Below are positions 42,328 to 51,679 of a stretch of 64,000 nucleotides of DNA, one piece after another. Below the pieces are notes generated by a model. The model saw only the letters and a list, made by a program, of their open reading frames with translations, was not told the DNA's origin and ran no database searches. Origin of the DNA: Bacteroidaceae bacterium (GTDB taxonomy: Bacteria > Bacteroidota > Bacteroidia > Bacteroidales > Bacteroidaceae); the NCBI GenBank assembly GCA_017645305.1, contig JAGCPD010000007.1, forward strand, positions 62,001 to 126,000. The letters run 5' to 3'. The translations under genes and the position numbers were made by a program. How positions within the stretch are numbered: the first letter of the stretch is position 1; each line of letters begins with the position of its first letter.

Positions 42328-45300
42328 ATGAAGAAAAAACTAATACTATTAATCCTTGCCCTTTTCACTGCAGTGGGGGCTTGGGCAATTGATGTAACAA
42401 TAGGTCCAAGTACGGGAACCTATCACAAAGGATGGAGTTTTGCAGCTTTATCGTCTGGTGACTGGGGAGCTTATTGGAAGTCATCTTACAGAACAGGCTC
42501 TACTCCTAATGATTTATTGCGGTTTAATGGTGAGACGGGAATGAATACCACCAATGGTGATATATATTCCAACCAAACCTATACTTTGACGGCTGCTACT
42601 GGTTGGGTGATTGCAAGTTATTCAATCAATGGTACTGCTTCTGGTGATGATATCACAATAACACCCTATGGCGAGAGTGGAACAACGGTAACGAATGGTA
42701 GCAGTCTGGGTACCTCTCTTTCTGTTACAGTGGATGCCAATTCAACAACTTTTGAATTATCAAGTACAGGTGACGCACATTTCACGGATTTATCAATAGT
42801 TGTTACTCTTTCAAATTCGAATGATGCACTCGTTGCAGGCAAATCTTTCACCTTGCAGTGTAAACGTGGTTATGTTTATTTCAACAGCACGCAATTGGCT
42901 GGTACGGGTACTGTTGGTGATGCTTCTGAGTTTGCCTTTGTTAAGTACGAGGGCAACACATATCTTTACGATGTCACCCAAAGCAAATTTGTCTGTCATA
43001 GCACAGCAGCTAGGGCTAGTACCACCGGCAATGCTGCGTTGGAGAGTAATAGCGATTTCTCGAAGATTGCTAAGGGTTTTACTCTCGGTTCAACGGGAAT
43101 AGATGCTTATCCATACTATGTGGAAGAGACACAGTTTGCCAATTGGCTAAATATGGATGGCACACCTAACGTTTATCTTAATACATGGACAAATTTTGAA
43201 AGCGGCAATGGAGGTAACACATATAAGATTGCGATTATTGACGATTCTTTCGATGATACCGATGCCATTGCTATGTTGGATGACTATTTCCATCCCACGA
43301 CAACTGTGACTTATGTAATTTCCGATGCCAGTGGCGTAATCTTTACTTCTGAGGCTATACCTGCAACGGGCGGTGAGACAATCTCGGCTCTCCCAAGTGA
43401 CTATCAGCGTCCCTATTGTACCTATAGTGTCACATCTACAACCGTTGTGGCAGGTACAAATACCAATGTGCCTGTAACACTTACTGCATACGCTCCTCCC
43501 TTTACCGTATCATCAAGCTTTGCCACTGCCACATGGTATTATGCCACCTTGCGTGGTTCTAAATATCTGCGTGCAGACGAAAGTCATAAGGACGGCAGCG
43601 GACGTTATCAAACCAATACCACAAACGAAAGGACAGACGTCTATAAGTGGGCATTCGTGGGTAACCCTTATGAACTTACTATCGTAAACAAGAATGCAGG
43701 CGACAGCAAAGTCTTATATGCTGGTGATGTTCCCGTAATGAAGTCAGCTACTCCTGCCAGTGACAATAAAGCCCGCTGGATTGTATCTTCCAACAGTAAC
43801 GGCGGTTTCAATGTCCGCAGTGAAAGTGGGGCAAGCCTTTACATCAATGATGCTGGAGGTGGTGGCAATCTTGGCTATTGGAATAGTTCATGGGCTTCCA
43901 GTGATAATGGATCGAATTGGGTTATTTCGGAAGTCTCTGCCAGTGACAAGGCTCTGCTCGGCAGTACTCTGACAACTGCTAATTCTCTATATACAACGCT
44001 GAATCCAGGAGCCGATAAGCTGGGTTATCCCACAGCTACAGCTCTTTCAACATTCAATACGGCTATCGATACGGCGCAAGATGTTTATGACGATGAAGAT
44101 GGCGATTACGGTAGTGCCTCAGCAACCTTAACAGCAGCGATAGCCACTTTAAAAGCTTCGATTATTTATACCCCGAGCACTGATGTATATTATACTATCG
44201 TGAATGCTCGTGGTGCTATGGTCTATGATTCATCGCATGATGAAAGTGTTGATACATCAAACGGTAATGCGAAGTATGTTTGGTATGGCAGTACTACGCC
44301 TGATGCTACGGATGTAAACAACCTTTGGGGCTTCATTGAACAGGACGGAAACTATTATATGTATAACGTAGGTAAGCAGCAGTTTGCTACAGTTGGCAAT
44401 GGTACATATGGCTCTACTTGGATTTTCTCTGATATACCAGCTTACATCACCCTCGATGATGGTATCGCTGATGAGATTGCCGCGCCGAAAGTTCGTATCC
44501 GTGCTACTATTGCAACTACATCCTCAACTTATACCATGTCGGTCAGCACCAGCTATACCGGTCCTGTCATCACCTACGATGCAAACGGTGACGGTGGTGT
44601 GCCCATGCTCTTTGCCGAGAGTGCAATAGCTGTTGACGACGACGTGACAGATATTATGGTATCAAAGGTAACGGATTTGACTCCATATCAGGGTGCTCTG
44701 AAAGATGTCATCGACGCATGCGCTGCAATTCCTACAGGTACAGGCCTGAACGAATATACCGAAACCAGTGCATATACAACAGCCCTTGCTGCTGCAGTAT
44801 CAGTTTATGCTGATGGAGACGCCACTAAGGGCGAACTGCAGACTGCAACATCCGATTTGGAAAGTGCTATGGAAGGACTGAGCATCAATCTTCCTGGCAC
44901 TGGCTTCTATCGTATCAAGGGCAAGACCAGCAATAAGTACCTTGCTGCAGGTCTTGCTGCAAATGATAAGTTTGCTATGACAGATGCTACAAATGCTACG
45001 ACTATCTTCTACTATGATGGTACAAAGTTGACCAACCTCAGTTCTGGCATGTGCAATGGTGCAACAAGTTCAGCTTGGGCATGGGTTGTTGGAGCAAGTG
45101 CTTGTACAGTGACATTCCAGGATGGTAAGGCCTTCCGTGGTTATGCAATTCAATCAAGTGATATTAATTTCTATGACAATGGCGATGGCACAAGTAGTGC
45201 AGATCGTGGTAAGGATGTATCACTTTCCAGTAGTACAAACGCTCGCTATTGCAGCTGGGAACTCACAGAAATCACCACTCTTCCCGTCACTATTTCCAGT

Positions 45301-45807
45301 GCCGGCTATGCTACGCTGTACAGTCCTGTGGCATTGGAGATTCCTTCTGGTATTACAGCTTATATTGCTTCTGATGAAGGTGATTACTTGCATTTGACAG
45401 CAATTGACGGTAGTGTTATTCCGGCTGAAACAGGTGTTATCCTTGCAGGTGATGCAGGTACCTATGACTTTGATATTACAACAGGTGGTAGTGTAGATAG
45501 TAATGCACTTACTGGTAGTGTTGTTGCCATTAGCCGTCCCGAGAATAGTTACATTTTAGCCACAGGTACTTCTGGCGTCGGCTTCTACAAGGATGGTGCT
45601 TCTACTATTCCCGGCTTCAAGGCATATCTGCCTGATGGTAGTGGAAGTGTTAAGATGTTCCGTTTCGATGATGATGAAACTGGCATCAATATGGTTAATG
45701 GTGAAGGGGTCGTGGTTAATGGTTCCATCTACAACCTTGCTGGTCAGCGCATGAACAGGATGCAGAAGGGCATCAATATCGTGAATGGCAAAAAAGTGCT
45801 TTACTAA
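42328..45807 (+). CDS. Large secreted protein with FIVAR-like repeats and sorting-type tail
   Basis: This 1159-residue protein has a signal peptide (KLILLILALFTAVGAWA) nearly identical to that of the protein at 48645. No enzymatic motif recognised. It is rich in Ser, Thr, Ala, Gly and Tyr. Two FIVAR-like helical segments occur near residues 545-615 (STLTTANSLYTTL) and 790-855. Lectin-like segments are suggested by FYRIKGKTSNKYLAAG and by WYYATLRGSKYLRAD. The C-terminal part is beta-rich (ISSAGYATLYSPVALEIPSG) and ends IYNLAGQRMNRMQKGINIVNGKK, a tail of the type IX sorting style. It is probably a surface adhesin or glycan-binding protein. Low conservation is likely, as in fast-evolving surface proteins. 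Confidence 0.82.
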   Translation: MKKKLILLILALFTAVGAWAIDVTIGPSTGTYHKGWSFAALSSGDWGAYWKSSYRTGSTPNDLLRFNGETGMNTTNGDIYSNQTYTLTAATGWVIASYSINGTASGDDITITPYGESGTTVTNGSSLGTSLSVTVDANSTTFELSSTGDAHFTDLSIVVTLSNSNDALVAGKSFTLQCKRGYVYFNSTQLAGTGTVGDASEFAFVKYEGNTYLYDVTQSKFVCHSTAARASTTGNAALESNSDFSKIAKGFTLGSTGIDAYPYYVEETQFANWLNMDGTPNVYLNTWTNFESGNGGNTYKIAIIDDSFDDTDAIAMLDDYFHPTTTVTYVISDASGVIFTSEAIPATGGETISALPSDYQRPYCTYSVTSTTVVAGTNTNVPVTLTAYAPPFTVSSSFATATWYYATLRGSKYLRADESHKDGSGRYQTNTTNERTDVYKWAFVGNPYELTIVNKNAGDSKVLYAGDVPVMKSATPASDNKARWIVSSNSNGGFNVRSESGASLYINDAGGGGNLGYWNSSWASSDNGSNWVISEVSASDKALLGSTLTTANSLYTTLNPGADKLGYPTATALSTFNTAIDTAQDVYDDEDGDYGSASATLTAAIATLKASIIYTPSTDVYYTIVNARGAMVYDSSHDESVDTSNGNAKYVWYGSTTPDATDVNNLWGFIEQDGNYYMYNVGKQQFATVGNGTYGSTWIFSDIPAYITLDDGIADEIAAPKVRIRATIATTSSTYTMSVSTSYTGPVITYDANGDGGVPMLFAESAIAVDDDVTDIMVSKVTDLTPYQGALKDVIDACAAIPTGTGLNEYTETSAYTTALAAAVSVYADGDATKGELQTATSDLESAMEGLSINLPGTGFYRIKGKTSNKYLAAGLAANDKFAMTDATNATTIFYYDGTKLTNLSSGMCNGATSSAWAWVVGASACTVTFQDGKAFRGYAIQSSDINFYDNGDGTSSADRGKDVSLSSSTNARYCSWELTEITTLPVTISSAGYATLYSPVALEIPSGITAYIASDEGDYLHLTAIDGSVIPAETGVILAGDAGTYDFDITTGGSVDSNALTGSVVAISRPENSYILATGTSGVGFYKDGASTIPGFKAYLPDGSGSVKMFRFDDDETGINMVNGEGVVVNGSIYNLAGQRMNRMQKGINIVNGKKVLY

Positions 45808-45833
45808 TTCTTAACTCTTAATTTGATATAGCA

Positions 45834-46004
45834 ATGAAAAAGATATATATTTCCCCAGAATCCCTCGTGGTACAATTAAGGTGTAATGCTCTTATTGCCA
45901 CATCGCTTGACAAGTTTGAATCGGGCGCAGATGAAGGTGTTGTTCTTACAAGGGAGGAACAGCATACATTCTCTAACAAGTCCGTTTGGGACAATGAATG
46001 GTGA
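45834..46004 (+). CDS. Small MKKIY...SVWDNEW protein, first copy
   Basis: This 56-residue frame starts 27 bases after the large secreted protein. It begins MKKIYISPESLVVQLR, has a hydrophobic stretch, then an acidic region, and ends EEQHTFSNKSVWDNEW. The same start (MKKIYxxP) and the same last seven residues occur in the small protein at 51680, also directly after a large secreted protein. This repeated arrangement is the evidence that it is real. No known family beyond a common Bacteroidales style of tiny proteins; secreted peptide, precursor peptide or partner of the large protein are all possible. Confidence 0.6.
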   Translation: MKKIYISPESLVVQLRCNALIATSLDKFESGADEGVVLTREEQHTFSNKSVWDNEW

Positions 46005-46011
46005 TTTTGAA

Positions 46012-46083
46012 AAGTTTAGAGTTTAGAGTTTAGAGTTTAGAGTTTAGAGGCAGTTTAAACAGTTTAAAAGTTTAAAAGTTTAA
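46012..46083 (+). repeat. AGTTTAG heptamer array and AGTTTAAA repeats
   Basis: About five tandem AGTTTAG units (46012-46049) are followed by CAGTTTAAA and AAAAGTTTA units. The array lies between the small protein and its terminator. Confidence 0.8.
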
Positions 46084-46118
46084 GCACTTCAGCTCTTTAC
46101 TATCAGATTTCATATATA

Positions 46119-46156
46119 CACACGGAGGCAGGGATGTTCCTTGCCTCTGTGTTTTT
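46119..46156 (+). terminator. Terminator after the first large/small protein pair
   Basis: CACGGAGGCAGG pairs with CCTTGCCTCTGTG around a short loop, followed by TTTTTCTTTT. Confidence 0.8.
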
Positions 46157-46168
46157 CTTTTAGAAAGT

Positions 46169-46199
46169 TTTGCAATAATAGAAAATAGTTGTAACTTTG
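46169..46199 (+). promoter_or_regulatory. Promoter before the decayed gene at 46224
   Basis: TTTG at 46169-46172 and TAACTTTG at 46192-46199 are separated by 19 bases, a good Bacteroidetes promoter directly upstream of the ATG at 46224. Confidence 0.65.
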
Positions 46200-46223
46200 C
46201 ATTAAATATAAACGATATACGTT

Positions 46224-46522
46224 ATGAAAAAGGTTCACATGGGCGGATATTCAATTGTCATTCCTGAAAGTTATGTCCACAGGGTAAAGGTGAGCCGTAT
46301 TAAAGGTTCGCAGGATGTTAGACTTGAACTTTCCGAAAGAGAACGCGTTGCTTCAGCTTCCAGTGCTTTTGCGCAATACCCCTGCTGGGAAAGCGACCTA
46401 CACTAAATTTCCTGCCAACCAATGACACACCGGTCATTGTAGGTTTGGACATTATCAAGCAGGGGCTGTTTTCTCTTGAACCAGATGGTGACAATCTGCA
46501 TTTTCACTATGAGTTGAAGTGA
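46224..46522 (+). pseudogene. Frameshifted small gene of unknown function
   Basis: The frame from ATG 46224 (MKKVHMGGYSIVIPESYVHR) stops at 46406. Coding-like sequence continues in other frames: LQLPVLLRNTPAGK and KFPAN in one, then DTPVIVGLDIIKQGLFSLEP and HFHYELK up to a stop at 46522. With two frame changes it would give one protein of about 100 residues. A good promoter lies upstream. I read this as an inactivated gene. The alternative is that the 60-residue frame alone is expressed. Confidence 0.5.
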
Positions 46523-46540
46523 GAGGAACACCTCGTTTAG

Positions 46541-46591
46541 GAAGAGCAGACTTACATCAGAGGCAAGTCCGTTTGGGACAACGAATGGTGA
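46541..46591 (+). pseudogene. Remnant of a third SVWDNEW small protein
   Basis: After an in-frame stop at 46538 the sequence reads EEQTYIRGKSVWDNEW then stop, aligning with EEQHTFSNKSVWDNEW of the copy at 45834. DNA identity continues past the stop (GAATGGTGATTCTAAGATA), as also in the copy at 51680. No start codon or N-terminal part remains. Confidence 0.7.
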
Positions 46592-46616
46592 TTCTAAGAT
46601 ATTACAGTCAATAACA

Positions 46617-46658
46617 GAGAGGCAGGCTACTCAGATGGCCTGCCTCTCGTTCGTTTTT
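46617..46658 (+). terminator. Terminator after the SVWDNEW remnant
   Basis: GAGAGGCAGGC and GCCTGCCTCTC form a perfect 11-bp stem with a 10-base loop, followed by GTTCGTTTTT. Confidence 0.85.
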
Positions 46659-46672
46659 GGCAAGCACTTCTC

Positions 46673-46763
46673 TCGCTGCTCCTTCGCTCTTCCTTCGCTC
46701 TTCCATGCTGTTTGAGTATGGGAAGAGCGAAGAAGGAGCGAGAGAAGAGCGAAGGAGCAGCGA
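46673..46763. repeat. Nested long inverted repeat (20 bp outer, 12 bp inner)
   Basis: The arms 46673-46692 and 46744-46763 are perfect 20-base inverted copies built from TTCGCTCTTCC/GCTGCTCC units. Inside, CTTCGCTCTTCC (46693) and GGAAGAGCGAAG (46721) form a second perfect 12-bp stem. It lies between the terminator and the convergent HigA-like gene, beyond any gene. It would form a very stable hairpin in either strand. Confidence 0.85.
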
Positions 46764-46854
46764 AGCAGAACCGCTAAAATCTCATCCAAATGTGATTACA
46801 TAAATCAGCGGCAGGCTTTTTCGGCCCACCGCTGAGATTGACTTGGTTTGAGAA

Positions 46855-47121
46855 TTACTTTGAAATTTGAATTAAATCTTCACCAAGGACAACTGATATT
46901 TTTGCAAGTGTCCTTAGGGTAAAATTGTGCTGACCAGAAAGCCAGACAGAAATCTCAGCCTCTGTCTTCCTCATTCTCTTAGCCAGTTCTTTTTGTGTCA
47001 TGCCTTTTTCGGTTAGTTTTTTGTGAATTTTGTCTGACACAGCAAAGCTAAATGAGGTTTCTTTCTGGATTTCTAAAGGAATGTTCTTTACAGCCTCCAG
47101 ATAGGCATTTGTCGGTTTCAT
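46855..47121 (-). CDS. XRE-family antitoxin of a HigBA-like pair
   Basis: This 88-residue protein has a helix-turn-helix at residues 35-75 (KGMTQKELAKRMRKTEAEISVWLSG, then NFTLRTLAKISVVLGE), typical of Xre/HigA antitoxins. It overlaps the upstream toxin gene by 4 bases (ATGA), with the toxin first as in higBA operons. It should bind its own promoter and neutralise the toxin. Confidence 0.85.
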   Translation of the reverse strand: MKPTNAYLEAVKNIPLEIQKETSFSFAVSDKIHKKLTEKGMTQKELAKRMRKTEAEISVWLSGQHNFTLRTLAKISVVLGEDLIQISK

Positions 47122-47597
47122 AAATCAAATGTTTTGTTGTCAGTACCCCTTATCGTACCTGATTCTATTATTATGTTTCCTTTTCTTACCTCAGCCTTTA
47201 TAAGTTCATCTAATTTTTGCAGACTGATAACATATCCGTTCAGGTTTGAATCTTCATCATAAGTCTTAGTGGTCTTTCTGCCACCTCCACCTGCTATAAG
47301 AACGCTGTCTGAAAGCCGAAGGCAGTACAACCTCAATTTACCAGATACCACAGGCAATGCACAAACATCGTCACGCATCTTTCCTTCTGGACGGAAAAAC
47401 CTTTCAAGAAAGCCAGCCCCATTTATCATTTGCTCAATATAAGACAGAATAACATTTAGGTCTCTTGCTACATCTGCCTCGTTCTTGAACTTTTCGATAA
47501 ACTTCTCAAATTCAGAATAAGCCTCATTCTCAAATATAAGAGAAAATAGGCCATTTTTTTCTGTTTGTTTTAGGGTTTTAATAGCGACTTTTGCCAT
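47118..47597 (-). CDS. HigB/Gp49-like toxin
   Basis: This 159-residue protein resembles the RelE-fold Gp49/HigB-like family. The segment GAGFLERFFRPEGKMRDDVCALPV followed by KLRLYCLRLSDSVLIAGGGG contains the strand-turn-strand core with basic residues of these mRNA interferases. It is somewhat longer than the usual 110 residues, with an extra C-terminal part. The adjoining XRE gene and 4-base overlap support a toxin-antitoxin pair. The ribonuclease activity is inferred from family. Confidence 0.72.
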   Translation of the reverse strand: MAKVAIKTLKQTEKNGLFSLIFENEAYSEFEKFIEKFKNEADVARDLNVILSYIEQMINGAGFLERFFRPEGKMRDDVCALPVVSGKLRLYCLRLSDSVLIAGGGGRKTTKTYDEDSNLNGYVISLQKLDELIKAEVRKGNIIIESGTIRGTDNKTFDL

Positions 47598-47641
47598 ACG
47601 GATTCACATGATTAAATTAATTAGACAATAACTCCATATTG

Positions 47642-47649
47642 CAAAGATA
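47642..47649 (-). promoter_or_regulatory. -7 box (TATCTTTG) of the HigBA-like operon
   Basis: TAnnTTTG lies on the minus strand 44 bases before the toxin ATG. The region 47650-47857 also holds a GGTTATAACC palindrome at about 47661 and an AGCATCT-A-AGATGCT hairpin at about 47690, both possible operators; no gene is visible there. Confidence 0.6.
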
Positions 47650-47857
47650 GGGCGAAATTAGGTTATAACCAAATATTTCTTTCCAAAAAAGCATCTAAGA
47701 TGCTATTTTTCGGATATGTTTATAAACCGTCACGTATTCAATGTTCCAATTATGTACCAACTTATTATTTTATCGTCACTTACCCCTCTCTTGTCCGAAA
47801 CTATGCATAATTAACAAAGTTTAACGAACGGGTAGGGGTGAATGGCAAAACTTTCTC

Positions 47858-47865
47858 TAACTTTG
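47858..47865 (+). promoter_or_regulatory. -7 box (TAACTTTG) of the RHH/RelE-like operon
   Basis: TAnnTTTG lies 60 bases before the ATG at 47926. The leader contains AATACGCGCGTA, a short GC palindrome. Confidence 0.55.
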
Positions 47866-47925
47866 CACTGCGATTGTGCCCTTAAGCTAATACGCGCGTA
47901 CAATATATTATATAAACGATAAGAT

Positions 47926-48246
47926 ATGATTACTACAGCATCCACAACTGAGAGACAGCGTAAGAGAGCCTATCTTCGCTTGCATCCACAACTGGTGGAT
48001 CGACTTCGCACAGAGGCCAGCAGACGGCATACAAGCTTTAACAGCTATGTCGAGGGCATACTTTACGATGCTGTTTACAATGATACGGATGCAGAGATTA
48101 GTGCCGAGCAACTTGTCACATTACAGAAAGCACGTAACCTGACAACAGAGGATGTTCATGAAATGGAGGAAAAGGAATTCTGTTCACCAGAAGACTTGAG
48201 ATTACTCCTTTACAAGACAGTGGATGATTTATACGTAAAAATATGA
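47926..48246 (+). CDS. Ribbon-helix-helix-type antitoxin
   Basis: This 106-residue protein is basic at the N-terminus with a likely ribbon-helix-helix near residues 14-48 (RAYLRLHPQLVDRLRTEA, then TSFNSYVEGILYDAV), and an acidic C-terminal half with EEKEFCSPEDLRLLL that could wrap the toxin. Its stop overlaps the next ATG (ATGA), and the following gene encodes a RelE-like protein of normal size, so an antitoxin role fits. Confidence 0.72.
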   Translation: MITTASTTERQRKRAYLRLHPQLVDRLRTEASRRHTSFNSYVEGILYDAVYNDTDAEISAEQLVTLQKARNLTTEDVHEMEEKEFCSPEDLRLLLYKTVDDLYVKI

Positions 48247-48539
48247 GGTATCTTATCCACAGCAGTTGCCGAAGGAATATTGTTGATTTCTATCGACATG
48301 TGGCGATGAAATATAGAAACACTTATTCTAAGGGGCTGATGCTTAAGAACATTGACGAGGCTGTAGAGGGCATGTATCTCATTGAGAAGACATTGTCTCG
48401 TCGTTGTCCGACTCTTGAAAAATGGAAAAAAGAAGGATGGAATATGACGAACGCAGGAAAATGGTATTATGCTTACACTATCAGCGATGATACAATAATC
48501 ATTCAGGATGCCTGTCACGCTCAGAATATGCATGATTAA
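48243..48539 (+). CDS. RelE/ParE-superfamily-like toxin
   Basis: This 98-residue basic protein overlaps the antitoxin gene by 4 bases. The layout MRYLIHSSCRRNIVDFYRHVAM, a central helical part, then KWYYAYTISDDTIIIQDACHAQNMHD fits the RelE/ParE fold, in which terminal strands carry the active residues and a final HxxN segment. The similarity is distant, so the call leans on size, order and overlap. If correct, its target is either ribosome-bound mRNA or gyrase. Confidence 0.65.
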   Translation: MRYLIHSSCRRNIVDFYRHVAMKYRNTYSKGLMLKNIDEAVEGMYLIEKTLSRRCPTLEKWKKEGWNMTNAGKWYYAYTISDDTIIIQDACHAQNMHD

Positions 48540-48644
48540 CTTTTCAATATTTAATTGATGATAAATAAAACTAACTAAACTAACAAAAAACAACCGGCTC
48601 AGTCCGAAACAGATTATTTCTTTTAACAGTAAATTTTATAACAA

Positions 48645-51635
48645 ATGAAACAAAAACTAATACTATTAATTCTTGCCCTCGTCACATCTATGGGGATGTG
48701 GGCTAAGGTGAATGTGACTGTTACCCTAGCCGATCAAACAGATTTGGCAGCAATCACAAACACCGCGACATCAGAGGCTACAGCCACTCACAAGTATGGT
48801 ACCTACTCTGGTTCGGATGTGGCCAACACACCTTTTTATACAAAGTTCACAACCAACTCAACGTCTAATGTGGGTGGAGTAGAATTCTACTCTTCAGACA
48901 AAATCCTTAAACCAACCTATGTAGTTAGTAGTCTTTACCAATCCGACTATGGACACGTTATGGCCATTCAAACCTCAGGCACTACAGCGTCTACATTTAC
49001 ACTGAGTGCTCCAAGTGGATTTACTATTAAAAGCTACCGTATTAAAGCTTTAAGCACATCTGGCGATAACTATTTCCAAATAACGCCTGCAGGCGGTGCT
49101 GCCAAAACAGCTAAAGGTATTACTCAAATAGCAGATTTCTCTGTCGATGTTAATGCTTCATCCACGACCTTGACCGTACAACGTGTAACAAACACCACGT
49201 CAACATTGTGTATTTCACAATTCACAGTTACGTTGGTGTCAGACATTGATATAACTGATGAAAACAAATATATCAGTGCAGTTGGTGATCAGGCAACATC
49301 GCTCTCAGCTCTGGATGATGACAAATGGTATGCCCTGGAATTGCCAGCGTTTAACACCCAAGTTGCTAATTATGGTTCTTCCGCCATTAATGTTCCCAAT
49401 TCAAGTTACATACTGAAGGACGCAATTGTAGGAACAGTTGATAATGTTAAATATGCTTTCAAACTTAAGAAAATCAGTGAGGGCTTGTATTATCTCATCA
49501 CAAGCGACGGTTCATATGTGAAGGCACCGACATCTACAGGCACTATGGCGTTAACACGTACTGTTTCAGAGGCTGCTCAGATAACCTTCACGGAAAACAA
49601 TAGTGCTTTTGTACTATCTGTTGGTACAACCTATTACCTTGATCGTTCTAGTCAGAAATTCTATTGGCATGATACGAATAACACACGACTTGTCAAGCCA
49701 TATGAACTCACAATTACCGATTATCCTTCCATAACATTTGATGTATATTATAAAAATGCGTCAGTGAAGACAAGTGATCCAATAAAGTTACATCCTTGGA
49801 AAACATTGTCAAGTGTATTCCCATCTAACCTGAACCTTAACTCTTGTACATATACATTCTATTCTAACTCAGGGCGTACCACAGAAATAACCACAGTCCC
49901 AACATCCACCTCTACAGTATATGTGACATGTGAATGGGATGGTTTATTTGACATATCAGACACATACGAGGATGCTCATTGGTATGATATGGCAGTCCGC
50001 TCAACATGGTACGTTACCAGCGATGAAACAGACGAAGATGATGCATTATCTACCGTTAATGCCAATGCTCTGGGACTTGCAACGGATCCGTATCAGTGGG
50101 CTTTCGTGGGGAATCCATACTATGCAAAGCTCTATAATAAGGATAAAGGTGAAGACTATGTATATGCATGGACGTCAGCTTCGAACCAAAATATCCCGAC
50201 CTTTGTAGATGCATCTACAGGTAATTCATGGACTCTCATAAAGAGTACTGCGACAGGATACACAAATGCGTTCCAACTCACAATTCCAGACTATGGCTAT
50301 CAGGTTAACCAGTTCGGCGGCGAAGGCGGTTCGCTGAAAATTTGGGCAGACACCAGAACCACTGATTCTGGCAGTGCCTTTGAGGTGTTTGATGTTCCTG
50401 ATGACTTCTCTGCTTATGTGACATCTGAGATTGCTCCTTACATGGAAAGTGAGGCTGCTGTCTTCAATTGGACAAGCTCTGCCCGTACAGCCATCGGCTA
50501 TGATGCAGCTTACAAGAGCAGCTGCACCTTTGAGCAATACAAAAGCATGAAGGAAACACTTCTGGCGAAGCTGGCAGACCAAAGCAACTTCACCCTTCCA
50601 GAAAGTGGAAAGTACTACACAGTGAAGAACGTAGGGACAAACAAGTATCTTTATATAGAGGGTAAGAATAGTGATAATGGAAGTATTTATGATGTCAAGA
50701 CTACTGCAACCATGAAACCTGCATGTGTGGTTAAAGTGTCAACAATAAACAGTCATCCTTATTTCCTTTCACAAGGGCTGCAATATAGCTGGGCTTCAGC
50801 TTCGCCAAATAGTATCTCTGAGAATGCCCGTGCAGAAGCAACAGGAAAATATGCACACTACTATGTGACTAAACCAGGACAGGGCGCGATTGCATTCGTC
50901 CTTGGCAATGGAGAAAACTTGGGTGGAGATGGTGATTATACTTCATACACTGCTAATTCCTATTATAGGGACAATGGTAGCGGGGTCGTTATTGGTGGAA
51001 CTTATAACAATAACAATGCACAGTGGGTTATGGAGGAAATTACCTCTGTATCAATACCGATGAATTATGTCGAGTCTGAGGGATACAGCTATGGAACTAT
51101 GTATTTGCCATATGATGTTACAGTACCTAGTTATGGCGAAACAGGTTTTGTAACACCTGCGCTTGTGACAGTAGAGGGAACTCGTGCACGACTCAATACT
51201 AGCATGAAGACTCAGATACCGGCTAACATACCAATCCTTCTTGCAGCTCCTGGTGAATTGTCCAGTACCACGGCAACCTTTGCCACATCTGCACTGGATA
51301 ATCCTGTTTCTGGTGACAACGACCTCGAAGGTACTTATTTTGACAAGACAACTCTTGCTGGCAATGAGTACGTCTTTGGCACCAGCGAGGGCGAGCTTGG
51401 CTTCTGGAAATTAAAAGAAGGTAAGAAGTTGGCTGCCAACAAAGCATATTTGGTTTATGGTGATGCAGAGGTCAAGGGCTATGTTCTTAGCTTCGACGAT
51501 GACACTGATGCAATCGTTTCTCCCCTTGGAGCGATGGAAGAGGGCGCTGCCATCTACAACCTTGCTGGCCAGCGCCTCCAAAAGATGCAACGTGGCGTGA
51601 ACATCGTTAATGGTAAGAAAATCGTCATCAAGTGA
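48645..51635 (+). CDS. Large secreted protein, paralogue of the protein at 42328
   Basis: This 996-residue protein has a signal peptide (KLILLILALVTSMGMWA) almost identical to that of the protein at 42328, and the same kind of tail (IYNLAGQRLQKMQRGVNIVNGKK). Shared internal features include a WYDMAVRSTWYVTSDE segment, a YQWAFVGNPYYAKL segment matching YKWAFVGNPYELTI of the paralogue, and a lectin-like YYTVKNVGTNKYLYIEG. It lacks the second FIVAR-like repeat and has its own beta-rich C-terminal part (GYSYGTMYLPYDVTVPSYG). No enzyme motif. A surface adhesin or glycan-binding role is likely. Confidence 0.82.
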   Translation: MKQKLILLILALVTSMGMWAKVNVTVTLADQTDLAAITNTATSEATATHKYGTYSGSDVANTPFYTKFTTNSTSNVGGVEFYSSDKILKPTYVVSSLYQSDYGHVMAIQTSGTTASTFTLSAPSGFTIKSYRIKALSTSGDNYFQITPAGGAAKTAKGITQIADFSVDVNASSTTLTVQRVTNTTSTLCISQFTVTLVSDIDITDENKYISAVGDQATSLSALDDDKWYALELPAFNTQVANYGSSAINVPNSSYILKDAIVGTVDNVKYAFKLKKISEGLYYLITSDGSYVKAPTSTGTMALTRTVSEAAQITFTENNSAFVLSVGTTYYLDRSSQKFYWHDTNNTRLVKPYELTITDYPSITFDVYYKNASVKTSDPIKLHPWKTLSSVFPSNLNLNSCTYTFYSNSGRTTEITTVPTSTSTVYVTCEWDGLFDISDTYEDAHWYDMAVRSTWYVTSDETDEDDALSTVNANALGLATDPYQWAFVGNPYYAKLYNKDKGEDYVYAWTSASNQNIPTFVDASTGNSWTLIKSTATGYTNAFQLTIPDYGYQVNQFGGEGGSLKIWADTRTTDSGSAFEVFDVPDDFSAYVTSEIAPYMESEAAVFNWTSSARTAIGYDAAYKSSCTFEQYKSMKETLLAKLADQSNFTLPESGKYYTVKNVGTNKYLYIEGKNSDNGSIYDVKTTATMKPACVVKVSTINSHPYFLSQGLQYSWASASPNSISENARAEATGKYAHYYVTKPGQGAIAFVLGNGENLGGDGDYTSYTANSYYRDNGSGVVIGGTYNNNNAQWVMEEITSVSIPMNYVESEGYSYGTMYLPYDVTVPSYGETGFVTPALVTVEGTRARLNTSMKTQIPANIPILLAAPGELSSTTATFATSALDNPVSGDNDLEGTYFDKTTLAGNEYVFGTSEGELGFWKLKEGKKLAANKAYLVYGDAEVKGYVLSFDDDTDAIVSPLGAMEEGAAIYNLAGQRLQKMQRGVNIVNGKKIVIK

Positions 51636-51679
51636 TTGGTGAATGATAAAATGTCTAATTTAAAATAAAGAAGATAACT

